Origin: Mesobacterium_A sp034670065
GTDB lineage: Bacteria > Pseudomonadota > Alphaproteobacteria > Rhodobacterales > Rhodobacteraceae
Direction: 5' to 3'
DNA length: 64,000 nucleotides
NCBI GenBank assembly: GCA_034670065.1
Contig: JAXMOG010000005.1
Coordinates: forward strand, 124,001 to 188,000
Shown: positions 25,050-34,164 of the stretch, one piece after another
Layout: each line of letters starts with the position of its first letter
How positions within the stretch are numbered: the stretch's first letter is position 1
The notes under the pieces: generated by a model
Databases searched by the model: none
Told to the model about the DNA's origin: nothing
Seen by the model: only the letters and a program-made list of their open reading frames with translations
Made by a program: the position numbers and the translations under genes

Positions 25050-26864
25050 TCAGGACATATCCTTGATATATCTCGCCAAAATTCGGCGCAGATAGGAAAG
25101 CCGTACAAAACGCGTGCCCAGCTTGCCCGGTGTTAAACCGGTCAAGGTATCATCGATCGGAACGATATAAGTGTCCCATAGGTATTGGCGATCATACGGT
25201 GCGCGGGTCTGATTGCCCTGGGCGTCAAATTCGCCCAATTCCCAATCCGTGTAGGCCTTGTTAACTGTGGCTGTCGTCAAGGCAGGCACATTCTTGACCG
25301 CGGCAAATGCTGCCGCTTGTTCCGCTCGTTCAATGTGCATACGGGTATAGGCTTCGGCCAGCGCATTTGCTTCGTTCCATTGCATAGTATCCACCGGCGG
25401 GGTGCGTTTGATCAGAACATTTTCATACGCAGTCCAGAACGTATTATCCGGTGTTTTGGCAAAGGCTTCAATTTGCTGAAGCGCCGTATCAAGCATCGCA
25501 TCAATAATGACCCGTGCAACGTTTGAGGGGCGGCTCTTTACATCGCCAACTTGATAGGTTGCAGGATAGGGCGTACCCGCAAATCCGGTTTCCGGCGTAA
25601 AGGTCACAACACCTGCCTTGTCCGCCGTCCAAGTGCCTTGGTTGGGCACTTGCATGGTTTGGTTCATGTTTGAGTAGACGGGGCTTGTGGTGGTGTCTAA
25701 CGGGTCAAGTATCTCAAACCCGGTAAAGGTAACTGACGCTGGGTTCAGGGCATCGGTCCCCTGCTTGGCGGCCTGCGCCTTACCCTTCACATTCGAAGAC
25801 ACCAGTTTTCCGGTGATCACATTAACTGCCGCAGGCACCGTCACATCCGTGCTATGATCCAACAGCTGATCCTGCACCGTGGGCCGGCGCGGATAGGTCA
25901 AAACCACCACACCCAGAAGCGTTTTATCGGCACTGGTTGCGTCTGGATTCTTGACTTCAAAATCTACACGGGCTTCGCCACCCATGAATATGACGCTGGG
26001 AAAGAAGGTCAGCGTTTTCGCTGTCTTGTCGAACTTATAAACGCCGTGAATCGACGTGCGTCGATCAGAATTGTTGTTCCCGTCAGGTTTGGAAAACACA
26101 AAACTGGAAACATCAAATCCGTGTAGCGCCGCCGTTTGAAGCGCGGTATCCGTTAGGTCAATAACAACGCGGGAAACCGGTTTACCTGCCGCCACGAAAT
26201 CAGCGCTTACATCGATTTTTTGCAGTGACGCGGGCTGTGGCTTTGTGGGGGCTGGAACCCCTGTCGGCTCGGGCGGCCAAATCGAATTTCGGGCAAGGTA
26301 AAGCCCCGCTGCACCACCACCAAGTGCTAGAAATGTAATGCCGGAAATCAGTTTCCAATGATTGGCCAAGCAACTGCGCTCTGCCGCGCCTGGGTTAACA
26401 CCCTGATGAGCAACGAGCTGCTGGGCCTGTTGCTGAACGGCTTGCTGCGCTGCAGGCTGTGCCAACGGTGCGGCGGCCACGGCCCCCATGTTTCCAGCCT
26501 GCGCATTGGCAACAGGTATCACCCCAGCAGGCACCGGCAACGGCGCTTGCGGCTGCGCTGGGGCGCCGGCGTGGGCAGGGGCGACAACTGGTGGCGGAAC
26601 AACCAAAGCTCCTGCGGCAGCCGTCGGCATAATCGCGGGCGGGCCTGGCATCGGACTATATTGATCATAGTCTTCAGAGTTCCCCAACTTTTCGTCAATG
26701 TTTTCGTATATGACTGAGGAATCAGACATGTCGTCGTCACTGAAATTTATCGGTGGATCACCTGCGCCTGCCATATCGGAAAGCTCGATGGCTGCGTCTT
26801 CGCTTTCAGAATTGCCATCTGCGCGCCCCTTTTCGACGCGTCTTGGTTTTCCCCTGCCCGACAT
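25050..26864 (-). CDS. Unknown single-span membrane protein with Ig/CshA-like repeats
   Basis: A 604-residue protein, first gene of the orphan cassette. Residues 1-75 are acidic and contain tyrosine motifs (VIYENIDE, DYDQYSPMPG). Residues 76-165 are an Ala/Pro/Gln low-complexity stretch. One transmembrane helix follows at about 172-191 (LISGITFLALGGGAAGLYLA). Then come beta-sandwich-like repeats at about 235-330 and 375-456; the second (TADKAGVVTFTPETGFAG) looks like CshA-type fibril repeats. The final 140 residues are helical. With no cleavable signal, an N-inside, C-outside topology is likely, placing the repeats in the periplasm. SD GGGGAGA precedes the ATG. Function unknown; an adhesin-like or assembly scaffold role is a guess. 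Confidence 0.75.
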   Translation of the reverse strand: MSGRGKPRRVEKGRADGNSESEDAAIELSDMAGAGDPPINFSDDDMSDSSVIYENIDEKLGNSEDYDQYSPMPGPPAIMPTAAAGALVVPPPVVAPAHAGAPAQPQAPLPVPAGVIPVANAQAGNMGAVAAAPLAQPAAQQAVQQQAQQLVAHQGVNPGAAERSCLANHWKLISGITFLALGGGAAGLYLARNSIWPPEPTGVPAPTKPQPASLQKIDVSADFVAAGKPVSRVVIDLTDTALQTAALHGFDVSSFVFSKPDGNNNSDRRTSIHGVYKFDKTAKTLTFFPSVIFMGGEARVDFEVKNPDATSADKTLLGVVVLTYPRRPTVQDQLLDHSTDVTVPAAVNVITGKLVSSNVKGKAQAAKQGTDALNPASVTFTGFEILDPLDTTTSPVYSNMNQTMQVPNQGTWTADKAGVVTFTPETGFAGTPYPATYQVGDVKSRPSNVARVIIDAMLDTALQQIEAFAKTPDNTFWTAYENVLIKRTPPVDTMQWNEANALAEAYTRMHIERAEQAAAFAAVKNVPALTTATVNKAYTDWELGEFDAQGNQTRAPYDRQYLWDTYIVPIDDTLTGLTPGKLGTRFVRLSYLRRILARYIKDMS

Positions 26865-26985
26865 TCAAATGATCTCCCCTGAAAAAATTTAAGAATAGCA
26901 TTCCCGCTCAAATAGAGAATCCAAAAAAAAATCCACACAGACTTGAAGCTAGGCGAGGATTTTCGTTCGCACAAGGATTGAATTT

Positions 26986-27056
26986 TCCGATTTCAAAATC
27001 GGACCGCCACTGAAAATGCGGCTTCCCGAAATAGGGAAAGACCCGCAAAATCAGTG
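26986..27056. other. Structured intergenic element between the orphan cassette and allophanate hydrolase gene
   Basis: Two inverted repeats in the 203-bp gap: TCCGATTT / AAATCGGA at 26986-27003, and a longer imperfect one at 27008-27056 with outer arms CACTGA / TCAGTG, then GCGG / CCGC and CTTCCC / GGGAAAG. Placed just after the allophanate hydrolase stop (minus strand), they may act as its terminator; they also precede the orphan cassette promoter. Confidence 0.5.
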
Positions 27057-27067
27057 ACTCATCATGT

Positions 27068-28855
27068 CTATGCCACGTAGCGGCGCCAATCGCCCAGCTC
27101 AGAAATATCAGTGGCGCCTTCTGCCGCGATGGCTTCGCAGACGAACCCTTTCACTTCCGTCTGATCCTCCAAAAGAACCGTTCCGATGCCCAAGGGCGCA
27201 GGGATTGACGCCATGAAAGACCCAAATTGATCTATGGGCATCCGCCACACTTCGACAGCAATTTTTGCGCCGGTTCCCTCCGGCACCCGCACCATGCCCG
27301 GCCGCGCCACACCCGCCCCCGGCAGCGCATAAAATGCGTAATCAGGTGAGGTGACTGTTGCGTATTGAAATACGCTTCCGCGTTCTGTCAGCTGGCTGTT
27401 CAACGGCAAGTCACTCATATGGGCGCCGCATACTGCGATGTCGATTGTCGACGTTTCCGATGCCGTTTCCGGCAATTCATAGGCTTGAAATTTCCACTCT
27501 GTCGCGCCCAAGCACCTTTTTCCTGCTGCTTCAATTGTGGTGGCAAGGGATGCGATTTTGGCGTCCTGTCCAACCGGGGCAAGCAACGTCACACTGCCGG
27601 GTCGCCCATCACTGCGCTTGGGGGCCGGAACCGCGATTCCACACATATCCATCAGGTTCACAAAATTCGTATAGGTGCCCAAGTTGTTGTTCGGCGTGAT
27701 GGGGTCTGCTTCCAGATCCGCGACTGAATAGAAGGTTGGGATCGTCGGCACGCACAGCATGTCTACCCCGGCCAACAGCGGCTCAGCCTCTCGGATCAGG
27801 TCTTTCAGTCGGTAAATCCCACGAAATGCATCTGCGGCAGACATGTCTTGGGCTGCTCCGACAATCTTTTGGATCACAGGCAAAACGTCATCCGGCGAAT
27901 TCTCGATCAGGTCACCGACAACCACGTATCTTTCGGCCACCCACGCACCGTAATACAGCATTTCCGCCACGGCGTAGAACGGACCAAAATCGATTTCGCG
28001 GATTTCAGCGCCCTGCTCTTTCAGGAATTCTATCGTTGCAGCAAAGGACTGTTTCTGAACGTCATCGCCCAAAAACTTGATCGTATCGGCACTGGGCACC
28101 CCAATCACGGCAGAGCCGGACCAGCTGCTGAGAGCGGGCAAGTCAAATGTGCGGGCATAGCTGTCTGATGGATCATATACCGCAGCGGCCTGAAACGCGG
28201 TGTAGGCGTCATCCACCGTCATCGCGAAGACCGAGATCGTGTCCAAGGTTCTGCACGCAGGCACCAAACCGGTGGCCGACAAACTGCCCAAGCTGGGCTT
28301 CAAGCCAACGATGTTGTTTAACGCTGCCGGAACGCGGCCCGACCCGGCGGTATCTGTGCCCAACGAGAATGTAACGATGCCGTGGCCCACCGCCACGCCA
28401 GACCCGCCAGACGATCCGCCGGGCACAATTTCTGGATCAATCGAGTTTTTCGGCGCGCCAAATGGGCTGCGCACCCCAACCAAACCTGTTGCGAACTGGT
28501 CAAGGTTGGTTTTCCCGATCAACAGCGCGCCTGCTGCCTTAAGCTGTGCCACAACAAACGCATCTTCATCAGCCGTATAGGCAAAGGCCGGACATGCGGC
28601 GGTTGTTGGTTTTCCGGCTGCATCAATATTGTCCTTGATCGCAAACGGCACACCCCAAAGGGGCAGATTGGGGTCAAATGGCCCCAAGGCTTGCGCCGCG
28701 GCAATGACCTCTTGCTTGTCAAACAGGCACAAAAAGATGTTGGGGTCGCCCACCTCATCTATCCGTGCGAACACCTGTTCGACCACGTCAACAGGAGAAT
28801 GCCCCTTGGCATAGGCGGCATGAAGGTCGGGTATGGTCAGGGGCACGGTTTTCAC
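27068..28855 (-). CDS. atzF: Allophanate hydrolase
   Basis: Hydrolyses allophanate (urea-1-carboxylate) to two ammonia and carbon dioxide. The 595-residue protein has an amidase-signature domain with the Ser-cisSer-Lys triad visible as K74, S148 and S172 (VPGGSSGGSG, GTDTAGSGRVP), and the C-terminal AtzF domain from about residue 475. No urea carboxylase gene is nearby, so allophanate must come from another source, plausibly biuret hydrolysed by the isochorismatase-type enzymes of the facing operon. The start is a GTG at 28855, directly abutting the stop of the upstream ABC ATPase gene, making it the last gene of the import operon. Confidence 0.94.
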   Translation of the reverse strand: MKTVPLTIPDLHAAYAKGHSPVDVVEQVFARIDEVGDPNIFLCLFDKQEVIAAAQALGPFDPNLPLWGVPFAIKDNIDAAGKPTTAACPAFAYTADEDAFVVAQLKAAGALLIGKTNLDQFATGLVGVRSPFGAPKNSIDPEIVPGGSSGGSGVAVGHGIVTFSLGTDTAGSGRVPAALNNIVGLKPSLGSLSATGLVPACRTLDTISVFAMTVDDAYTAFQAAAVYDPSDSYARTFDLPALSSWSGSAVIGVPSADTIKFLGDDVQKQSFAATIEFLKEQGAEIREIDFGPFYAVAEMLYYGAWVAERYVVVGDLIENSPDDVLPVIQKIVGAAQDMSAADAFRGIYRLKDLIREAEPLLAGVDMLCVPTIPTFYSVADLEADPITPNNNLGTYTNFVNLMDMCGIAVPAPKRSDGRPGSVTLLAPVGQDAKIASLATTIEAAGKRCLGATEWKFQAYELPETASETSTIDIAVCGAHMSDLPLNSQLTERGSVFQYATVTSPDYAFYALPGAGVARPGMVRVPEGTGAKIAVEVWRMPIDQFGSFMASIPAPLGIGTVLLEDQTEVKGFVCEAIAAEGATDISELGDWRRYVA

Positions 28856-30505
28856 TCAGGAAACTCCTTCTAACGAGGGTTGAAATGCGGAAACGGGTAA
28901 TTTTGGCGTTGCGTCGACCAATGCGCGCGTCATCGGGTGCTGCGGTGTGTCCATCACCTCTTGCGTTTTCCCGCGCTCGACGATTTCGCCAGCTTGCATG
29001 ACAAGCACTTGGTCGCACAGCATGCGAACGACCTGCAGATCATGCGAAACAAACAGATAAGACATGCCCAGATCGGCGCGCAAATCTGCCAAAAGGTTCA
29101 GAACAACCGCCTGAATAGACACGTCCAGGGCGGCGGTAGGTTCATCCAGAATCAATAGTTTTGGCGACACAGCAATCGCGCGAGCGATCCCAACGCGCGC
29201 TTTTTGACCGCCCGACAATTGATGCGGAAAACGGTGCAGTAACGCATGTGGCAAACCAACCTTGTCAGCCAATTCCGCCACCTTATCCCGCAGGGTCGCA
29301 CCGCGCAGATTTAGAATTCCCTGCAGGGGGGCAGCAATGGATTGCGATGCAGTATGGCGTGGGTTCAAGCTGTCGGTGGCATCCTGAAACACCATTTGAA
29401 TGTCGCGCCGCCGGGGTTGTTTTGCAAAGCTATGCGCCGGGATTTTCCCGATGTCTTCGCCTTCAAACATCACCTGCCCGCTTGTTGGATCCAGCAAGCG
29501 GGTCAAAATCGACGAGGTTGTTGATTTCCCGCATCCGCTTTCACCAACCAGGGCAAGGCTGGCGCCCTTTAGGATGTCAAAAGTGACGCCTTTGACCGCA
29601 TGAACCGGACCGGACTTGCCGCTGTAGGTCTTGACCAGATCACGCACTTCAACCAGCGCTTCGCCGGTCTGCGCCGTTTCCCGCAATGGTGTACGAACCT
29701 CGGCCGGCAGCAGTTCACGGATCGTGGCGCCTTTGCGTGGCGTCGCTGCGATCAGTTTTTTCGTATATTCATGCTGCGCGTTGGAAAAGATCTGGTCCGA
29801 CAGGCCTTCTTCCACCAACACGCCGTCCTTCATAACAACGATCCGGTCACAGTACTCCGCGGCCAAACCCAGATCATGCGTGATCAGGATAGAGCTCATG
29901 TTCCGCTCTTTCGACAAATCCCGGATCAGATCCATGACCGTTTTCTGTGTGGTGATATCCAAACCTGTTGTCGGCTCGTCCGCAATCAGCAAACGCGGAT
30001 CACAAGCCAGCGCGATCGCAATCACAATCCGCTGACACATCCCGCCCGACAGTTCGAACGGATAGGCATCGTAGCGTGCCTCTGCATCCTGAATACGCAC
30101 GGTTTTCAGTGCCTGGATTGCCTTTTCCTTAGAGTCTTGCCGGGTCGCCTGCGCATGACGGCGCAAAACATCTTCGATCTGTTCACCCACTTTGCGGATC
30201 GGGTTCAGGGCGGCGCGGGGGTTTTGGAAAATCATCGAGATTTCCCGCCCCCGAATATCCAGCATTTCGCGTTCAGCCACATTGCGCAGGTCTATTCCGC
30301 TGTAGACGACATCGCCTGCTGTGATGCTGCCGCCGCGATCCAGAATTCGCATCAATGCGTAGGATGTTACGGATTTGCCGGATCCGCTTTCCCCAACGAT
30401 GCCCAGCGCTTCGCCCTTGGCAACTTTCAGCGACAAGTCACGAACCGCGTGCACTGGTCCTTTGCGGGTCTGGAAAGTAACGCCCAGATTTCGGATATCC
30501 AGCAT
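28856..30505 (-). CDS. Oligopeptide-type ABC transporter, fused double ATPase
   Basis: A 549-residue protein with two nucleotide-binding domains in one chain (DppD-DppF or GsiA type). The first half has Walker A GESGSGKS (38-45) and signature LSGGMCQR; the second half has GESGCGKS at about 325 and LSGGQKARVGIARA with LLILDEPTAALD. It powers import through the DppB/DppC-like permeases encoded just upstream. The transporter family usually takes peptides, but its operon with allophanate hydrolase suggests a ureide, amide or other nitrogen-rich ligand. Confidence 0.95.
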   Translation of the reverse strand: MLDIRNLGVTFQTRKGPVHAVRDLSLKVAKGEALGIVGESGSGKSVTSYALMRILDRGGSITAGDVVYSGIDLRNVAEREMLDIRGREISMIFQNPRAALNPIRKVGEQIEDVLRRHAQATRQDSKEKAIQALKTVRIQDAEARYDAYPFELSGGMCQRIVIAIALACDPRLLIADEPTTGLDITTQKTVMDLIRDLSKERNMSSILITHDLGLAAEYCDRIVVMKDGVLVEEGLSDQIFSNAQHEYTKKLIAATPRKGATIRELLPAEVRTPLRETAQTGEALVEVRDLVKTYSGKSGPVHAVKGVTFDILKGASLALVGESGCGKSTTSSILTRLLDPTSGQVMFEGEDIGKIPAHSFAKQPRRRDIQMVFQDATDSLNPRHTASQSIAAPLQGILNLRGATLRDKVAELADKVGLPHALLHRFPHQLSGGQKARVGIARAIAVSPKLLILDEPTAALDVSIQAVVLNLLADLRADLGMSYLFVSHDLQVVRMLCDQVLVMQAGEIVERGKTQEVMDTPQHPMTRALVDATPKLPVSAFQPSLEGVS

Positions 30506-30508
30506 TGG

Positions 30509-31387
30509 TCAGGTCCTTCTTCTGGGGTCAACAAGATCGCGCAAGCCGTCCCCCATCAGGTTGAATGTGAACACTGCAAGCATCAGCCATAGCCCCGGAA
30601 ACAGCGCCAACCACCATTCCCCCGACACGATGAAGTTCGCGCCCTCTGCCACCATGATCCCCCATTCGGCGGTTGGTGGGCGCACGCCAAGACCAATAAA
30701 GCTTAGCCCCGCAGCGTTCAGAATGGCCCATCCCAGATTGAGCGAGACCTGAACCATCATAGGTGGCAGTGCATTCGGGAAAATCTGGCGCGATAGAATT
30801 TTGACATCACTGTCCCCAGACAGTTTGGCCGCCAGCACAAAACCAGCTTCACGCCGAATGTTCACCTCGGCCCGAACAAGTCTGGCATAGAACGGTACGT
30901 TGATGATTGCCGTCGCGTAGATGATGTTTTCAACCGTGTTGCCCAGTGCCGCGACAATGCCCATGGCCAGAACAAACAGCGGAAACGCCATGATCGTGTC
31001 CAGCACCCGGTTCAAAACCGCGTCCAGCCAACCACCCCAATACCCGGCCACAGCGCCCAAAACGGAGCCGATAACAAAGGACATGGCCACAGCCGCAATC
31101 GAAATTGTCAGATCCAGCCGAGTGGCGACAATGACGCGGGAAAATACATCGCGCCCCAGATTATCTGTCCCAAACCAGTGTTCCATCGAAGGTGGTTGCA
31201 AAGCGTTCGACGCTTCGCTTCCCAGCGGGTCATGCGGCACCAGATATGGGCCAAATATTGCGGATAAGACGAAAAACGCGAACATTGAGAAGGCAAGCAA
31301 AGTCACCGGATTGTCGCGCATAACATAGACGACATGCGCCCAAGTTTCGGCCCTGCGTGAAGGGGTGTTTTCAGATAGGTCTACCAT
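30509..31387 (-). CDS. Oligopeptide-type ABC transporter permease (DppC-like)
   Basis: A 292-residue inner-membrane permease of the OppBC family with about six hydrophobic segments. The cytoplasmic coupling loop EAGFVLAAKLSGDSDVKIL is the EAA-like motif that docks to the ATPase, and NPVTLLAFSMFAFFVL near the N-terminus is the first span. It lies 2 nt after the DppB-like gene and 3 nt before the ATPase gene, all on one transcript from the substrate-binding protein gene. Confidence 0.95.
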   Translation of the reverse strand: MVDLSENTPSRRAETWAHVVYVMRDNPVTLLAFSMFAFFVLSAIFGPYLVPHDPLGSEASNALQPPSMEHWFGTDNLGRDVFSRVIVATRLDLTISIAAVAMSFVIGSVLGAVAGYWGGWLDAVLNRVLDTIMAFPLFVLAMGIVAALGNTVENIIYATAIINVPFYARLVRAEVNIRREAGFVLAAKLSGDSDVKILSRQIFPNALPPMMVQVSLNLGWAILNAAGLSFIGLGVRPPTAEWGIMVAEGANFIVSGEWWLALFPGLWLMLAVFTFNLMGDGLRDLVDPRRRT

Positions 31388-31389
31388 GA

Positions 31390-32415
31390 TCAGCGCGCCT
31401 CAAATCCGATGCGGGGGTCAATTAGGGAATAGGAAATGTCGACAATCAGGTTCACGGCAACAAAGAGCATGGCCATACATAGGACAAAGCCCTGAACCGC
31501 CGCGTAGTCAGACGCGACAAGCGCTTCCACCGCGTAAGAGCCAATCCCCGGCCAGGCAAAAACCTTCTCCACCAGGACATTCGCGCCAAGTGTGAAGGAA
31601 AAGACCATGCCCAGCGTTGTGACCACCGGAAGCAATGCGTTGCGCAACGCATAGCCAAACAGAACTTTCCGCTCTGTCAGACCGGCCGCGCGGGCGGTTC
31701 GAATATAGTCAGAAGACAGCGCCGTCAGCATGGCAGCACGGGTCATTCGGGCAATCGGTGCCATCGTGAACAGTGCCAATGTGCAGGCGGGCAAGACAAG
31801 CTGCTTTAACGTCCCGCCGAATGTCTCCAAATCGCCGGCGATCAAACTGTCGATTGTATAGAACCCTGTCACGTGGTCCGGCTCGATATAGATGAAATCC
31901 AGCCGCCCCAACGGTGCGGGCGCGATGCCAAGCAGATAGTAGAAAATGTAGACAAGCAAAACGCCGGTGAAGAACGTTGGCAGCGACACACCTGCCGTCA
32001 CGACAATCCGGCATAGATGGTCCTGCAAAGACCCAGGTTTGCGCGCAGCCATAACGCCCAATGGAACGGCCAATCCGCAAGACAACGTCAGGGCGATCAA
32101 GGTCAACTCTAATGAGGCAGGCAGTTTGCGTGCCAAATCGTTAGTTACGGCTTGCCCGGTCATAATGGATTCTCCCAAGTCGCCTTGGGACAAATCACGA
32201 AGGTAGATCAGAAACTGTTGGGGCAGAGATTTATCCAGCCCCAACACTTCGCGAATTTCCTGAATGGACTGTTCGTCGGCAGCGGCACCAGCGAAATAAA
32301 CCGCCGGGTCGCCTGGCAGGGCACGCGTCAGCAAGAAGCTGACAACAATAACACCTGCCACGACAGGAAGCGCTTGCAACATACGCATCCCGATTGATTT
32401 AAGGCGACCCGACAT
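31390..32415 (-). CDS. Oligopeptide-type ABC transporter permease (DppB-like)
   Basis: A 341-residue permease partner. The N-terminal span (MRMLQALPVVAGVIVVSFLL) and the following LPGDPA are typical of DppB proteins, and SDYIRTARAAGLTERKVLFG is the ATPase-docking loop. About six transmembrane segments can be seen. It starts five nucleotides after the solute-binding protein stop. Confidence 0.95.
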   Translation of the reverse strand: MSGRLKSIGMRMLQALPVVAGVIVVSFLLTRALPGDPAVYFAGAAADEQSIQEIREVLGLDKSLPQQFLIYLRDLSQGDLGESIMTGQAVTNDLARKLPASLELTLIALTLSCGLAVPLGVMAARKPGSLQDHLCRIVVTAGVSLPTFFTGVLLVYIFYYLLGIAPAPLGRLDFIYIEPDHVTGFYTIDSLIAGDLETFGGTLKQLVLPACTLALFTMAPIARMTRAAMLTALSSDYIRTARAAGLTERKVLFGYALRNALLPVVTTLGMVFSFTLGANVLVEKVFAWPGIGSYAVEALVASDYAAVQGFVLCMAMLFVAVNLIVDISYSLIDPRIGFEAR

Positions 32416-32420
32416 TGGAT

Positions 32421-34034
32421 TCAGACCCCTTTCAGGCTGCGGATATCCAACTGGCGGTGGAACCAGTATTCGAAGTCCTTCACCTCATGCATCCCGACGT
32501 TCAGAGCAGGCTGCCACAGTGCAATGCGCGGAACTTCATCCCAGGCGATTTCGATCATACGCTTGATTTTGGGGGCATATTCCGGGTTATCGACTTCCAT
32601 GTGCAACGTTTCGTTGGTCAGGGTTTCGATCTCTTCGTTGCGATAGTTGGAAGAGTTGAACAGGTGCCCTTCCTGATACGCCCAGAAGAAATAGTAGCAT
32701 GGGTAGTTCAGCCAACCGCCGAAGGTCTCAAGGTGCAATGGCAGGCGCTTTTCAACCAATGACGCCGTGCGCCAGTTGGCGCCGGGCACTTTGTCGATCA
32801 CCGCTTTGATCCCGATTTTGGCCAAGTTTTCTTGAACCAGAAGCGCAACAGGCTCCATCCAGTCCACCTGCCCTAATGAGATAGACAGAGGCACTTCGAA
32901 ACCGTCACCATACCCGGCTTCTTCCAGCAGTGCCTTGGCCTTTTCCAAATCGGTTGAATACGGGAAAGGTTGTGGCCAGCTGATGTCACTGGGAGTGGTG
33001 CTTTTCCCACCCCACATTGGCGCACCACGACCATAGGCAGCGGTATCAAAAACCTCTTGGTACGGCACAGACCATGCAATCGCTTGGCGCACTCGTTTGT
33101 CTTTGAAGGGCTCGAATGACAGGTTCGGGTTCAAACAATAGATCGAGTTTTCGATCGGCGTGGTTTGAATGGTGACGCCATCTGCACCAGTCAGTTCCTT
33201 TGCGTCTTTATTGGGCATGTTGAAGCTTAGGTTCACGTCCCCGCGCTCCAGCAAGGCGCGGCGTGTTGCTGGGCTTGGTACTTCGCGCAGAATCACACGT
33301 TTCACAGCCGGAACCGGGCCAGAAGTGTAATCATCGTTGCGTTCATAGACCAACTGCTCACCGGGCTTCCATTGAGCCACCTTGAACGCGCCCGAACCTG
33401 CCGGATTTTTGTGCAGATATTCAGTTGCCCAAGGGTCGTCCGTGGTGGCATGCGCCAGCGCAACCTTTGAGTTGATGACCATGGGAACCGGAACCGCCAA
33501 ATCAGGCAAGGTCAGCTTCGACGGGCGGATCAGCTTGATCTTGAATGTCAGGTCATCCACGGCTTCAAATTGATCCGGGCTTTCCAACGAACCCGCCTTC
33601 ATCTGAACGCCGGGAAAACCGCCCAGTGTTACGGCGCGATCAAAGGACCATTTCACGTCATGCGCGGTGATTGGTGATCCATCTTGGAATTTTCCGCCGG
33701 GCTTCAGCTTGAAAATCATTTCCGTTTCAGTGATTTCCCAGCTTTCAGCGATTTCCGGCTCGATCACCGAATAATCATATGACAAGCCACCATCGGGTGT
33801 TTCTTTGGTGCCGAAGCTGACCAACCGGTCATATACGTTAACGGCCACCTGATAGGATGGGCGGTTTGTCCCGCTGCGGTGAAGATCAAGGCTGTTGATG
33901 GTTTGACCGATGACCGCAACGATCACGTCGCCTGTCGCCGCCGATGCCGGCATTGCCTTCAAGAAAGGCAGCATCGAAGCACCAAGAACCGTGGCCCCGG
34001 TGGATAAGAATTTTCGTCTGGATAGGTCTGTCAT
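32421..34034 (-). CDS. Extracellular solute-binding protein, oligopeptide family (SBP family 5)
   Basis: A 537-residue periplasmic binding protein with a twin-arginine signal (LSRRKFLSTG, residues 4-13; cleavage near 32 after ASA), so it is probably folded before export. The body has family-5 hallmarks such as DGSPITAHDVKWSFDRAV. Ligand specificity cannot be told from sequence. The start is the ATG at 34034; the frame upstream has no signal-like sequence. It begins the operon SBP-DppB-DppC-ATPase-allophanate hydrolase, and its promoter region contains a 17-bp palindrome 96 bp upstream of the start. Confidence 0.94.
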   Translation of the reverse strand: MTDLSRRKFLSTGATVLGASMLPFLKAMPASAATGDVIVAVIGQTINSLDLHRSGTNRPSYQVAVNVYDRLVSFGTKETPDGGLSYDYSVIEPEIAESWEITETEMIFKLKPGGKFQDGSPITAHDVKWSFDRAVTLGGFPGVQMKAGSLESPDQFEAVDDLTFKIKLIRPSKLTLPDLAVPVPMVINSKVALAHATTDDPWATEYLHKNPAGSGAFKVAQWKPGEQLVYERNDDYTSGPVPAVKRVILREVPSPATRRALLERGDVNLSFNMPNKDAKELTGADGVTIQTTPIENSIYCLNPNLSFEPFKDKRVRQAIAWSVPYQEVFDTAAYGRGAPMWGGKSTTPSDISWPQPFPYSTDLEKAKALLEEAGYGDGFEVPLSISLGQVDWMEPVALLVQENLAKIGIKAVIDKVPGANWRTASLVEKRLPLHLETFGGWLNYPCYYFFWAYQEGHLFNSSNYRNEEIETLTNETLHMEVDNPEYAPKIKRMIEIAWDEVPRIALWQPALNVGMHEVKDFEYWFHRQLDIRSLKGV

Positions 34035-34130
34035 GTTGCGCGCCCCCATTTGGCATCCTGAGAATGTGAAGATTGCAGAAAGCTTGTGCCTTCCTGTGCG
34101 TTTCCACAAATGCTAAGAATTCACAAAAGC

Positions 34131-34147
34131 GGTGCAATTTTTGCACC
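34131..34147. promoter_or_regulatory. LysR-type operator, site 1
   Basis: GGTGCAATTTTTGCACC, a perfect 7-3-7 palindrome containing the LysR core T-N11-A. It lies between the divergent LysR gene (18 nt downstream) and the SBP operon, and differs at only one position from site 2 at 35070-35086. Confidence 0.8.
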
Positions 34148-34164
34148 ACACATTTGGAGACCCC

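Noticed and set aside
29600..30592. A 330-codon plus-strand frame inside the double ATPase gene
   Set aside because: It is an antisense shadow of a clearly recognisable ABC ATPase; no domain or ribosome site.
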